A DNA stretch of 45,592 nt from Victivallales bacterium (lineage in GTDB: Bacteria > Verrucomicrobiota > Lentisphaeria > Oligosphaerales > Oligosphaeraceae), in contig JAFZAB010000060.1 in NCBI GenBank assembly GCA_017548425.1, positions 1 to 45,592 on the forward strand, given 5' to 3'. Position 1 is the stretch's first letter. Each line of letters opens with the position of its first letter. A program made the position numbers and the translations under genes. This document shows positions 23,541-32,476 of the stretch, one piece after another. The notes below the pieces were generated by a model. It saw only the letters and a program-made list of their open reading frames with translations, made no database searches and had not been told where the DNA came from.

Positions 23541-24932
23541 ATGAATTTCAAACGGTTCTTCATCATCCTCCCGATGGTCGTGTTGACGGGCTGCGCAACT
23601 GTGCGCGAAGCCAGAAAAGTCCAAAAAGGGGAAGACCGCCCCTTCGGTGAACGCACACCGACCGCCGCCGAACTCGGCCTGACATCAGACAAGGCCGCCA
23701 CGCTCGCGGATTTGGAGCAGATCGCCCTGCAGGCCAACCCCTCCATTCGCAAAGCCGTCAATGGCGTGAACATGGCCTATCTCGCCATCAAAATCAAAAA
23801 GGCGGACTTCCTGCCCATCATCTCCGCGAGCGTGGGCCATTCCCGTTCGACACATAACACCAACAAACACAACTACGACTACGACACCGTCGGCACATAC
23901 AACGGCGCGCTCAATCTTGATCTGCTGATTTTTGACTTCGGCAAGACAAACGCCGCTGTCAAGCAGTCATTGGAGGAATACAAGGAAGCCGTCCAAAATC
24001 TCCGCAGTGCGGAAAATGGCGTCATCTTCGCCGTGCGCACCGCCTATTTCGCGCTGCTTCGCGCCGTCGAACTGGATAAAGTCGCAAAAGAGACCGTCGA
24101 TCAGTACAAGGAGCATCTGGATCACGTCCAAATCAAGAACGACGTCGGTTCCGGCACGCCGTTTGATCTGACGAAAGCGAAAGTTGACTACAACAATGCC
24201 GTTCTGAAGGCCAACAGCATGGCCAACAACGTATCCATCGCCTGGACGAATCTTGTCAGCGCCATCGGTCTTGCAGAAAGCACATCGTTCTCCATCTCCA
24301 CCGTCAAGCTCCATGAATACGAGCTTGATCTTGAGAAACTTATGAATCTGGCCCGTCTCTCCGAGCCTGGCCTTGCGGCTCTTCTCACGGCTGAAAAAGC
24401 CGCCAGCCTCAGCGTCGAAAAGGCCATCAAAGATCTCTACCCGTCGCTCAATTTGAATCTTGGAGCCGTCCTGTCCGGCCATGATCCGACGCTTCCGATG
24501 ATTTGGAACGCCACTGGCGCCGCGTCTCTTTCCGGCACACTGTTCACGGGCGGCAAGAAGGAAAACGCCATCAAACTGGCGGTCTTGCAGCTCAAGAACG
24601 CACGCGCCTCCATCGTCGCTTACGAGCAGGACCTCTACAAGAAGCTCAGCACGGCGATATTGAACGCTGAACTCGCCCAGAAGCAGTTGCAAGTCGCACA
24701 ACTGACGGAAAGCCAGGCGCAGGAATATTTCGATATCGTCAGCGAACAGTACAACGTCGGCAAGGCCTCCTCTTTGGAACGGACGGACGCGCAGGTATCC
24801 CTTTCGGATGCAAAGGCCAAGGCAGTATCCGCCATCTACGACTACCAGGACGCTCTGGCCCTCATCGCCAATCTGATCGGCGACTTCCCGGCGGCGGAGC
24901 ACGAGGACATTCAAAAGCCTAAATTCGACTAA
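23541..24932 (+). CDS. TolC/OprM-type outer-membrane factor lipoprotein
   Basis: The 463-residue product is an outer-membrane channel component of a tripartite efflux or type I secretion system. It has a lipoprotein signal (FKRFFIILPMVVLTGCATV, Cys 18). The remainder shows the two-fold OEP repeat: long amphipathic helices such as AVNGVNMAYLAIKIKKADFL and beta segments GALNLDLLIFDFGKTNAAV and GTLFTGGKKENAIKLAV at equivalent places, then YNVGKASSLERTDAQVSLSDAK. No inner-membrane pump or adaptor gene is adjacent, so its partner is elsewhere. The start at 23541 places the signal peptide correctly; GAG lies seven bases upstream, and a TTG two codons earlier is possible. A strong terminator follows. 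Confidence 0.92.
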   Translation: MNFKRFFIILPMVVLTGCATVREARKVQKGEDRPFGERTPTAAELGLTSDKAATLADLEQIALQANPSIRKAVNGVNMAYLAIKIKKADFLPIISASVGHSRSTHNTNKHNYDYDTVGTYNGALNLDLLIFDFGKTNAAVKQSLEEYKEAVQNLRSAENGVIFAVRTAYFALLRAVELDKVAKETVDQYKEHLDHVQIKNDVGSGTPFDLTKAKVDYNNAVLKANSMANNVSIAWTNLVSAIGLAESTSFSISTVKLHEYELDLEKLMNLARLSEPGLAALLTAEKAASLSVEKAIKDLYPSLNLNLGAVLSGHDPTLPMIWNATGAASLSGTLFTGGKKENAIKLAVLQLKNARASIVAYEQDLYKKLSTAILNAELAQKQLQVAQLTESQAQEYFDIVSEQYNVGKASSLERTDAQVSLSDAKAKAVSAIYDYQDALALIANLIGDFPAAEHEDIQKPKFD

Positions 24933-24951
24933 CCGTCCGCAATAAAAAATT

Positions 24952-24988
24952 GGGGCTGTCGCGATTATGCAACAGCCCCCTTTTTTTT
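24952..24988 (+). terminator. Intrinsic terminator of the outer-membrane factor gene
   Basis: GGGGCTGT (24952-24959) pairs with ACAGCCCC (24972-24979), followed by C and eight T residues. Textbook rho-independent form. Confidence 0.92.
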
Positions 24989-25000
24989 CGCTCTATACCA

Positions 25001-25675
25001 TTAATAACGGTCATCGCCGTCATCATCGCGCCGCCTGCGCGGCGCATGATGGCCGACCGGCGGTTCTGCTTTGTCGAGAGCCTTTTTGAAATGGTATGTC
25101 AACGACTGCAATTCACGCGGATAACGGTCGAGCACTTCAAAAATGCCATCGACCGTCCGCATCTTCGGCGCGCCATGCAGGCGAACCAACGCCCCGCACT
25201 GTTCCATCATATTGCTGACCCAGTTGAGCTCCTCTTCATGCTCCTGCGCGAACGCCAGCGGCCAATCCCATCCGGCCGGAAGTTTTTTCTTCCAATCCGC
25301 CTCATTGGTCATCGTCTTCGCTTTGGACACAAGACGGCGGACAACACTCGCAAGATTTTCGAAATCAGTCTTGTAGCGATAGATGTTCAGATTGTCCTGC
25401 GGCCGCATCGCGGATTTCGCAACATATCCCCAACTGGCCCGCGCATGGTCGTAGGCCAATTCCACCTCCACGTTCATCATCTCGCCAACCGTCAGCGGAC
25501 GGGACGGAATGATACTCGCGGAACAAAACACATGGTCCTTAAAATCCGGATGCTCGAAAAACACATAGGTGTCCGCAACCGAACGGATTTTCATCTGCCA
25601 TGTGACGCCTTCCAACTCCTTTGCGATTTGCTCACGACGTTCATCGTTCTGCAACATTTTCCGACTGTAAACCAT
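25001..25675 (-). CDS. Unknown soluble protein
   Basis: The 224-residue protein is not recognised. It has no signal peptide or membrane helix. It begins VYSRKMLQNDERREQIAKEL and has a central beta-rich part with WQMKIRSVADTYVFFEHPDF and VFCSASIIPSRPLTVGEMMN. A helical C-terminal half follows (FENLASVVRRLVSKAKTM, HEEELNWVSNMMEQ), and the tail is basic then acidic (HAPRRRRDDDGDDRY). AAGGA lies eight bases before the ATG. It is the last gene of a long minus-strand run, 11 bases after the stop of the heparinase-like gene, so it may be cotranscribed, but its content gives no clue to a role in sugar use. Confidence 0.8.
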   Translation of the reverse strand: MVYSRKMLQNDERREQIAKELEGVTWQMKIRSVADTYVFFEHPDFKDHVFCSASIIPSRPLTVGEMMNVEVELAYDHARASWGYVAKSAMRPQDNLNIYRYKTDFENLASVVRRLVSKAKTMTNEADWKKKLPAGWDWPLAFAQEHEEELNWVSNMMEQCGALVRLHGAPKMRTVDGIFEVLDRYPRELQSLTYHFKKALDKAEPPVGHHAPRRRRDDDGDDRY

Positions 25676-25686
25676 AAAACCAATCC

Positions 25687-28581
25687 TTATTCCGAAAGCA
25701 GAACCGCTTCCAGTTTTCCTTCTTTCCCGCGCAACAACCGCGCCTTGCCGCTCTTCGCATCTGTATCGACGGCAAAGACATACGTCTCACCATCCGCGAA
25801 TACGGCCTTCATTTCGACGACGGCTCCATTGCGCGTCAACGTCACATCCGCAGGCTTCAGTTCATCGGCCGGCGTTCCAACTTGGAACGCACCGCCGAAC
25901 AACGCCGACTTGCCGTTGATTCGCGACAACACGAACGGCGGCTTCACCGTCGCGGGATTGCCCATGCCGATAGCCGTGCGAGTCTCGCCGCCTTCCGGCA
26001 GTTGCTTCAACGACAACGCCAGTTTCACTTTTTCCTGCGTCCACACAAAGTCTTGAATTGGAGTCGCTTTCAACAGCTTCCATTCTTTTGCCCACTTGTA
26101 TCCATCGCCTTGCGGCTCATCAGTCGCCGCGCCTTCCTGCGCGGCGGCAAGCGTCCCGCGCGCATGGAAAGCGTATTCGTATTGATGTTCAGCATCCGAA
26201 TCCGCCCACAGCATGTCGAAGACATTGTCGCCGATCATCGCGATGGCGCGATACGCCTTCACGCCTTTGTAGATCGGCCCCGCGTCAGCAACGCACAGCA
26301 CCGCATTCGGCATCGAAACGAACGCCAAACAACGTCCCGTCGCAGCGGCCTGGCTCTTGCCGTCAACGACCAACGTGTTGTGGCTCACCGTCTGGCGATA
26401 CCAGCCACCATGCGCAGGATTGCCGTAGGCGATGCAACCAGGATCTTCCGCAATCAATTGATTATGAGCATATAACACATAATTCAACTTGTCCGGATGG
26501 CCATGGCCGCCGCCATGTTCGCCATAGTCCAACGCGATGAAATTCGACGGAATCAACGCGGGAGACAGTTTCGGCGACTGCGTCCGCAAAACGGCGATGC
26601 CCGCATCCTGGTAGTCTTCCGACTTGAATGTCGAACCGCTCGTCTGGATGTCCGCCACGCCGAACAACGTGGCTTCCAGAGAGTTACGTTTACCGGCCTT
26701 CACGATTTCACCATGGATGGGATCACGCCAAGCGGCATACGCCCCTTCGTACCAGCCGGAAAATCCTGCGAAATTGAAACCGACGCGCGCTGAATCATGG
26801 AACGCAGGCAGTTGATACGTCGGCGTCAGGAACTTCAGCGGCGCATCGTACATGAGTTTGTAGCGTTTCGGCAGTTCGATGATTTTCGTGTTCTGAATCG
26901 CCTCTTCAAGAGGCCGCATCGCGCTCATCGTGTAGAAATGGTAGCCCCATGCGCGTTCATACCATGGGCCGTCATCCGTGACACCTTTCTCCACCTGCGC
27001 AAGGAAACCCTTTGGACCGAAAATCGCGCCATACACCAAGTCGCTCTTCCCCAACGTCAATCCGACGAGGCCATAGGCGGAATTGTGCCAGCAGCAGATG
27101 TTGTGGATGCCCCACTGGTGCTTTTTAATATGGTATGCGCACGGCAACAGCATCTTCTCCGAAATGAACGCAATGTCATCGGCGGACAACTGCTCTTTCA
27201 CGCAATCGAAGCCCTGCACGAGCGGGATGCTCCACGTCGATTCATCCAACGTCTGCGGCGTCACATGACCGCCACCCGCCGTCGGTTTGCCATTGATGTC
27301 ATGCAACGGATAATTCAGATAACGTTCCGCATAGCCCATGAGGATTTCACGCGCCTTCGCGGCATACCGCGCGTCTTTCGTCAGTTGATAAACAAGACCC
27401 AAATCACGCACAGCGTAGGCCAGATTGTGATGGTCGCGATCCAACACAACGTCGTCATACGGCCAGCCTGAATAGACCTTCTTGCAGACGGGGCAGACGT
27501 GTTTTGTCGGCCCTTCCGTCTTCAAACTCACGCCGCATTTTTCGCATGTGTACCAATGCCACCACTGACCTCCACGCGGCGGGAATTGCGGCGTGATGGC
27601 CAGCCAGTCATTGGCCTTTTTCAGAATGCCTTGCCACCATTCCTTTCCCGCCTCCGTCTCGCTAATGCGACGATGGATTTCAGGAATCATCGCCTTCGTC
27701 AGCAACAGGCAGGGCGACTCCAACGGCGTCATGGGAATAACATCTTCAATATACACGGTCCCCACTTCATATTGCTTAGCATTTTCTCCTGTAGCAAATA
27801 CGGTGGCGGACAATGACAGCGGAGACAATTCGCGAAAGTTTGCTTCTACACTGAAAGGGACTTCCGCCGTCACCTCGCCATTGGCAGGTGCGATTACTAA
27901 TGGTCCTAAAGGATTGAAGCCAACGTCTTCCGAGTGTTTCGGCTTCACTGAGGCAGCCACAGGCTTGTCGTTGCGATTGAACAACTTGACAGAGAAGCTC
28001 CCTGCCCGCTTGCCGCTCCATTTCACAGGATGCTCTGCATCGACCAGTTCACAACGGATCATTTTCTTCACAAGTTCCACATTCGCAATTTGCAAGACCA
28101 GCGGTTCCTTCTTGTCGTCATGGCTGATGCGGAACGTCACAAACCGCGCGTCCGACGGCTTGTCGCCCCACCGCCACATCGGCTTGTGAAGTTCCACACT
28201 ACCTTTCTGCCATTCTGTGTCCGCATTCTGAGGAACCTTCAACTGCCATGTTGCCTGCCAGCCATCCGCCAACGGCTTGTCGCAAACCTTCACGCCAAAC
28301 CAGTCTTTCGGATTGGACAACTTGTAGTCGAAACGCAATTCGTCCCATTCGTCGAACTTCGGTGCCCAGTCGCCAAGCAGCAGATCAACACCGCCCGGAG
28401 TACTGTTCGGAGCGAAACGCATCGTGACGACGGCCCCCTTCACGGGGTCTTCGTCATACGCGACAGGAGTCCTCCAGCGTTCTGAATGAGCCGACGTAAG
28501 GCAGTCCAACTTATGGACTTCGACCAACGTCTGGGCGGAAAGAATCGCGGACATTCCAAGCAGAAGCGGCAGGATTTTCAT
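25687..28581 (-). CDS. Secreted heparinase II/III-like polysaccharide lyase with embedded zinc-ribbon motif
   Basis: The 964-residue product has a short signal peptide (MKILPLLLGMSAILSA) and an N-terminal beta-sandwich (about 20-280). An alpha/alpha toroid follows, with LAYAVRDLGLVYQLTKDARY near 388 and HNICCWHNSAYGLVGLTLGK near 500. The heparinase II/III-like C-terminal sandwich contains YGEHGGGHGHPDKLNYVLYA near 700 and SHNTLVVDGKSQ. Such proteins cleave uronic-acid-containing polysaccharides by beta-elimination; which substrate is unknown. Between sandwich and toroid, C346, C349, C363 and C366 form a CxxC-CxxC pair that probably binds zinc. AAAGGG lies six bases before the ATG. It follows the sugar isomerase gene by 22 bases on the minus strand, which suggests joint expression. 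Confidence 0.9.
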   Translation of the reverse strand: MKILPLLLGMSAILSAQTLVEVHKLDCLTSAHSERWRTPVAYDEDPVKGAVVTMRFAPNSTPGGVDLLLGDWAPKFDEWDELRFDYKLSNPKDWFGVKVCDKPLADGWQATWQLKVPQNADTEWQKGSVELHKPMWRWGDKPSDARFVTFRISHDDKKEPLVLQIANVELVKKMIRCELVDAEHPVKWSGKRAGSFSVKLFNRNDKPVAASVKPKHSEDVGFNPLGPLVIAPANGEVTAEVPFSVEANFRELSPLSLSATVFATGENAKQYEVGTVYIEDVIPMTPLESPCLLLTKAMIPEIHRRISETEAGKEWWQGILKKANDWLAITPQFPPRGGQWWHWYTCEKCGVSLKTEGPTKHVCPVCKKVYSGWPYDDVVLDRDHHNLAYAVRDLGLVYQLTKDARYAAKAREILMGYAERYLNYPLHDINGKPTAGGGHVTPQTLDESTWSIPLVQGFDCVKEQLSADDIAFISEKMLLPCAYHIKKHQWGIHNICCWHNSAYGLVGLTLGKSDLVYGAIFGPKGFLAQVEKGVTDDGPWYERAWGYHFYTMSAMRPLEEAIQNTKIIELPKRYKLMYDAPLKFLTPTYQLPAFHDSARVGFNFAGFSGWYEGAYAAWRDPIHGEIVKAGKRNSLEATLFGVADIQTSGSTFKSEDYQDAGIAVLRTQSPKLSPALIPSNFIALDYGEHGGGHGHPDKLNYVLYAHNQLIAEDPGCIAYGNPAHGGWYRQTVSHNTLVVDGKSQAAATGRCLAFVSMPNAVLCVADAGPIYKGVKAYRAIAMIGDNVFDMLWADSDAEHQYEYAFHARGTLAAAQEGAATDEPQGDGYKWAKEWKLLKATPIQDFVWTQEKVKLALSLKQLPEGGETRTAIGMGNPATVKPPFVLSRINGKSALFGGAFQVGTPADELKPADVTLTRNGAVVEMKAVFADGETYVFAVDTDAKSGKARLLRGKEGKLEAVLLSE

Positions 28582-28603
28582 GAGTTGCCCTTTTGGTTAA
28601 GGA

Positions 28604-29404
28604 TTATGCAAAACGCGCGATGATGGACTTGATGTCGTCGGCGGTATCCTTCAGCGACGCAAGGCTCGGCGAAACTTCCGAAACCAGCGGGCCGTCGTAA
28701 CCGGCCTTTTTCAGTTCGCACATGATGGCCTTGAAATCGCACGCGCCTTCACCAAGCCGCGTCCACTGACCGTTCAACGGACCGCCCTTCCAGTCTTTCA
28801 TATGGACGCGCTTCGTAAGCTTGCCCAACGCGCGCACCCAGTGCTGCGGATATTGGAAGACCGCCATGTTGCCCGGATCAAAATAGAAACCGACATGGCT
28901 GCTGCCAACTTCGTTCAGGAAGTTGCGCATTTCCAACGGACTGAACAGGAAGCCGCTCCACACGAATTCGACAGCCAGCGCGACGTTCAGCTTTTCGCAA
29001 ATCGGCGCCAACGTCTTCAAATTCGCGACGGCATTTTTGTAAGCGTCTTCATAGTACAGTTCAGGCGTGAAACGGCCCAGCGTGTGCAACGCCGCCGTCG
29101 CGCCAAGCTTCGCTGCGCATTCCAACGCCCACGCCGTTTCGTCGATACATTCTTTCGCGTCGGCGGGAGCCAACACGAGATTGCCTTTCGAATTACCGAT
29201 GGTAATGGATTCGATCGGCAGGCCTTTTTCGTCGGACAGCGCCTTGAACGTCTTCAAATCCGCATCCGTCGTGTTGTAGTTGAACGATGGACTTTTCGGC
29301 TGAATGCTCAATTCAACTGCTTCATAACCAGCCTCTTTCACTTGGCTGAAGAAATCCTGTATGGAGAGATTGGACAAGACAAGCTGTGAAATGGAACTAT
29401 GCAT
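28604..29404 (-). CDS. Sugar phosphate isomerase/epimerase family TIM-barrel protein
   Basis: The 266-residue protein belongs to the xylose-isomerase-like/AP-endonuclease-2 superfamily of metal-dependent TIM barrels that isomerise or epimerise sugars. Metal ligands can be placed at the Glu of LAVEFVWSGF near residue 147, the Asp of VGFYFDPGN near 178, the His of RVHMKDWKGGPL near 202, and the Glu of GPLVSEVSPS near 242. No signal peptide, so cytoplasmic. GGAGG lies seven bases before the ATG. Its position between the mutarotase and the heparinase-like lyase suggests it handles a monosaccharide released by them; the exact substrate cannot be read. Confidence 0.9.
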   Translation of the reverse strand: MHSSISQLVLSNLSIQDFFSQVKEAGYEAVELSIQPKSPSFNYNTTDADLKTFKALSDEKGLPIESITIGNSKGNLVLAPADAKECIDETAWALECAAKLGATAALHTLGRFTPELYYEDAYKNAVANLKTLAPICEKLNVALAVEFVWSGFLFSPLEMRNFLNEVGSSHVGFYFDPGNMAVFQYPQHWVRALGKLTKRVHMKDWKGGPLNGQWTRLGEGACDFKAIMCELKKAGYDGPLVSEVSPSLASLKDTADDIKSIIARFA

Positions 29405-29437
29405 GTTGTTTCCTCCGTTTTTGCTGTTGATTAGTTA

Positions 29438-29464
29438 CGGTCACGCAGGAGCGTGACCCTCCCG
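29438..29464. repeat. REP-like palindrome, second copy
   Basis: GGTCACGC (29438-29445) and GCGTGACC (29450-29457) flank AGGA and are followed by CTCCCG. This is the same hairpin as the first half of the element at 6427-6476. It lies between the mutarotase and isomerase genes. Confidence 0.75.
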
Positions 29465-29467
29465 AAA

Positions 29468-30334
29468 TTATTTTTCAATGGAATAGATAGCCGTCATTGC
29501 ATGGCTTTCACCGGGCTGAATCGTGCGGGCGTCTTCCAACGCGTTGCAGGTCTCCACGCAAATCATTGTCTTGTAGGCATCTGGCGTGTAGTCGGAAAGC
29601 GTCTTCGACTTCTCAATCCACGGATTCCAGCAGACGGCGGAATCACTGCCAGCCGTCGCCACATGGATGGTGCGTCCCGCCTTCGGATCGAGAATCTGGA
29701 ACGGGCCGGGAGCATGCTTATAGACGCCGTCGATTTCGCCCGTGACTTTAATCATGCCGTCGTTATGACGCAAATCATTCGCGCCACCGACTTTATTGAA
29801 ATAGTCTTTATCTTCGAAGCCCAGAATCGTGATGGCACTAATGTCGCTGATCAAGAAATACGTATGGATGGCCTGCGAAATCGTGAACGCGCGGCTGTCC
29901 GTATTCGTCGTCTTCAACGTCATCGTCAATTTGTCGGCGACAACCACTTCCAGTTCCAGTTCGAAGTCATACGGCCAGAAAGCTTTCGTCGCGTCGGAAC
30001 TCTTCAGCGTAAGCGTCACGGCCGTGCAATTCGCGCAAGCGCTTTTCACGCCGCCATACTCCCACATCATCTGGCGGGCGAAGCCATGCATCGGCTTGTC
30101 ACCGCCGTCGGGATGCTTGCCGAACCACGGCCAGCAAATTGGCGCGCCGCCGCGAATCGGAACGCCTTCCTGATAACGGGTTGCAGGGCTGACGAAAATC
30201 ATCTCGCTGTCTTTCTTCGGAATGTACGAAATCAGATGGCCGCCCATCAGCGAAATCTCCGCTGTCGCGGCATCGTTCACGATTTTGACCGTCGGCAGTC
30301 CGCCGCGTCCAGAAACAACTTCACATGAACCCAT
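29468..30334 (-). CDS. D-hexose-6-phosphate mutarotase / aldose 1-epimerase-like protein
   Basis: The 288-residue protein is in the galactose-mutarotase-like superfamily, YeaD branch, which interconverts anomers of hexose 6-phosphates. Family motifs are ISLMGGHLISYIPKKDSEMIFVS at the start, GVPIRGGAPICWPWFGKHP near residue 58, HGFARQMMWE near 83, ISQAIHTYFLISD near 150, and WNPWIEKSKTLSDY near 235 with VCVE-like VETCNALEDA after it. The His in HTYF and the Glu in VETCN are the expected catalytic pair. No signal peptide. AAGGA lies upstream of the ATG. It belongs to the minus-strand run of sugar genes; a heptamer repeat and a hairpin separate it from the upstream esterase gene. Confidence 0.93.
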   Translation of the reverse strand: MGSCEVVSGRGGLPTVKIVNDAATAEISLMGGHLISYIPKKDSEMIFVSPATRYQEGVPIRGGAPICWPWFGKHPDGGDKPMHGFARQMMWEYGGVKSACANCTAVTLTLKSSDATKAFWPYDFELELEVVVADKLTMTLKTTNTDSRAFTISQAIHTYFLISDISAITILGFEDKDYFNKVGGANDLRHNDGMIKVTGEIDGVYKHAPGPFQILDPKAGRTIHVATAGSDSAVCWNPWIEKSKTLSDYTPDAYKTMICVETCNALEDARTIQPGESHAMTAIYSIEK

Positions 30335-30390
30335 GATTACTTTTTCCTTAATTGTTTGGTATGGTTTTAATCGAAAATATCTTGTCTATG

Positions 30391-30425
30391 TATTTGCTTT
30401 AAGCTTTTAGCTTTAAGCTTTTAGC
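30391..30425. repeat. Heptamer tandem repeat (5 units)
   Basis: Five adjoining 7-bp units: TATTTGC, TTTAAGC, TTTTAGC, TTTAAGC, TTTTAGC. The array lies between the esterase stop and the mutarotase start and matches the arrays at 9767, 15068 and 42892. Confidence 0.85.
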
Positions 30426-30426
30426 T

Positions 30427-30442
30427 CCGCCGCTAACGGCGG
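30427..30442 (-). terminator. GC hairpin after the esterase gene
   Basis: CCGCCG (30427-30432) and CGGCGG (30437-30442) form a short stem directly after the stop codon on the minus strand. There is no T run after it, so termination is probably weak. Confidence 0.45.
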
Positions 30443-32425
30443 TCAAATGTTCTTTTCGATATCCTTCAGGAAATTGTCCGTTTCCACCATCAACGCGGCA
30501 GGCTTCTTCAGAAGTTCGTACAACGACCATAGATAGCGCGCCATCGCCTTCGGTGGACGATGAAGCACAAGACGGCGCGGCGCGATCAGCGACAACGCGC
30601 CGCACATGCCGCCGATCTTCATGATCATCGGCTGGAACGACAACGGCTGCAACCACGCCTCCGGCGTATCCTCAACGCCGTTCAGATTCAGCACGATCGC
30701 TTTCAGCGGCTCCGCCAAAGCGGCGGCAATCGCCGCCGCGCGTGCGCCTTCGCCGATGCCGACAAGCGTAATCCGTTCTCTCCCTTGCTCTTTCAACAGC
30801 GCAAGACACGTCAGAATGTCCTGCACACGCATGGAGAACAACGACGGATTGAACGCAAAGAACAACGGATCGTTCTCGTCACGCGGTGATTTGCTTGGCA
30901 AATCCGTCGTCTCGCCACTTCCCATGATGTCGATGGCCAAGGCTTCGCAGCCGCGCTCCATGAGCAGTTGCATGACGGCATAGCGGTCGCCGCCTTCGAA
31001 GAAATCGGCCTTCCCTTTGTCCGAAACCAACAGGCAGATGCCGCCTTTCTGCGACGGTCTATCCGGCTTAACCCAAACAGCGGGAATGACATCGCCCTCT
31101 TCACGGCGCGAAATCAGGCAACCATGCGCCATGCCGCCGTCGATTTTCCATTTCGGGAACGTGACGCGCATCGCGATATCCGCCAATTCCAAATCGTTGT
31201 TGACGATTTCGCCCAACAGCGGAATGCGCTCCGCCTGATATTCGGAAAACATTTCCGCGTCAATCAGTTGCGGCAACGCGTCTTCGCAGACATGCGCCTT
31301 CACCTTTTCCAAAGCGGGCTTCGTCGTTTCAAGTGTCGCCTGGAATGGCTTGTCCGAATGCAGAAGCATCGACAGCGGCGGCATTTGGATCTTGTCTTCC
31401 GGAATCGTCTCCCGCAACGACTGGTTTAACAGCCAATGCGTAAACCACGGATAGACATGCTCGCGCGTCTCCTGCGAATAGTTGTGCTCCGCATCCGCAT
31501 GGAAGCCACCGATCGCGTCCTCTGCGTCAAATAATTGATAGACGCGTTTCAACGCTTCGAACTCATACGTCGGGTTCAACACCGTCCAGTCACGCGTGAC
31601 GGATGGCAGGAAGACAGGGCGCGGCGCACAGGCGGACAGTACATCGAACGATGTCACGCCATTCAGCCGCATCAACGGCCCTTCTTCGCACATGCAGCCG
31701 CCTTGATAGTGCGACGACAGCATGCAGACAGGCGCCAACACTTTGATCCGTTCGTCCAACGCCGCCAACGTCCATGTCTGCGATGCCCCGCCGGACGCTC
31801 CTGTGCAACCAATCCGATCCGCATCGACTTCCGGCAAATCGCATAGAAAGTCCAACGCGCGCAACGAGTTCCACGTCTGCAAGCCAAACGGGCTCACGCC
31901 GTACAATGCCGCTTCGCGCTGCAAATCAGACGGCCAGCGATGAACGATCTGGTCATTGTCGCAATAACCGATCATGTCATATGCGAAAACAACGAATCCC
32001 AACCGTGCGAACATGATGCAACGCAACGGGATAGAGCCAAGCTCTTCATGGTTTACGCGCCCTTGCCGCCAATGGCCGTGCGGACACAAAATGCCAGGCG
32101 CCGTGCCTTTCAGTTTCGCGGGCAGATACAGATTGCCTGTGCATACCAGGCCGGGCATCGTCTCAATCCGAACTTTCTTGATGACAACGCCCCAGTAATT
32201 CGCGTTATCCCATACATCTGCCTTCAACTCAGGCATTTCCGGCATCGGCGACAATCCCGCCGCCAACGCCAGTTGGCTCCGCGTGAAGTCGCGCTGCTCC
32301 TCCCATTCCTCCAGCGTGTCCGGCGGCGTCGCACGCCATGCAAACTCGTTGTGGCGAACGGTCAGCAGCCGCTGATCCATCCAATAAGACTGTTTCGGCA
32401 GTATGTCAGGAATCTTTTTGTCCAT
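30443..32425 (-). CDS. Two-domain alpha/beta hydrolase (acetyl-esterase-like), second domain lacking the nucleophile
   Basis: The product of about 660 residues has no signal peptide. The first alpha/beta-hydrolase domain includes GILCPHGHWRQGRVNHEEL near residue 125, the nucleophile elbow RIGCTGASGGASQTW near 205 (GxSxG with Ser), and ACAPRPVFLP near 265. The presumed His is in AEHNYSQETREHVYPW near 315. This resembles the acetylxylan/glucuronoyl esterase type found in polysaccharide loci. A C-terminal half has the order of a second alpha/beta-hydrolase domain, but its elbow reads LVGIGEGARAAAIAAAL, with Gly where Ser is expected. It is thus probably not catalytic. The start is uncertain: ATG at 32425 or at 32443, neither with a clear ribosome-binding site. 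It lies between thrH and the mutarotase. Confidence 0.85.
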   Translation of the reverse strand: MDKKIPDILPKQSYWMDQRLLTVRHNEFAWRATPPDTLEEWEEQRDFTRSQLALAAGLSPMPEMPELKADVWDNANYWGVVIKKVRIETMPGLVCTGNLYLPAKLKGTAPGILCPHGHWRQGRVNHEELGSIPLRCIMFARLGFVVFAYDMIGYCDNDQIVHRWPSDLQREAALYGVSPFGLQTWNSLRALDFLCDLPEVDADRIGCTGASGGASQTWTLAALDERIKVLAPVCMLSSHYQGGCMCEEGPLMRLNGVTSFDVLSACAPRPVFLPSVTRDWTVLNPTYEFEALKRVYQLFDAEDAIGGFHADAEHNYSQETREHVYPWFTHWLLNQSLRETIPEDKIQMPPLSMLLHSDKPFQATLETTKPALEKVKAHVCEDALPQLIDAEMFSEYQAERIPLLGEIVNNDLELADIAMRVTFPKWKIDGGMAHGCLISRREEGDVIPAVWVKPDRPSQKGGICLLVSDKGKADFFEGGDRYAVMQLLMERGCEALAIDIMGSGETTDLPSKSPRDENDPLFFAFNPSLFSMRVQDILTCLALLKEQGRERITLVGIGEGARAAAIAAALAEPLKAIVLNLNGVEDTPEAWLQPLSFQPMIMKIGGMCGALSLIAPRRLVLHRPPKAMARYLWSLYELLKKPAALMVETDNFLKDIEKNI

Positions 32426-32446
32426 TTGTATTTTTCTTTTCATAGA

Positions 32447-32465
32447 CGCGGGCGGGGCGCCCGCG
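32447..32465. repeat. GC-rich palindrome
   Basis: CGCGGGCG (32447-32454) and CGCCCGCG (32458-32465) flank GGG between thrH and the esterase gene. It resembles the other REP-like intergenic palindromes in form but not in sequence. Confidence 0.6.
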
Positions 32466-32476
32466 CCACTTCCGTT

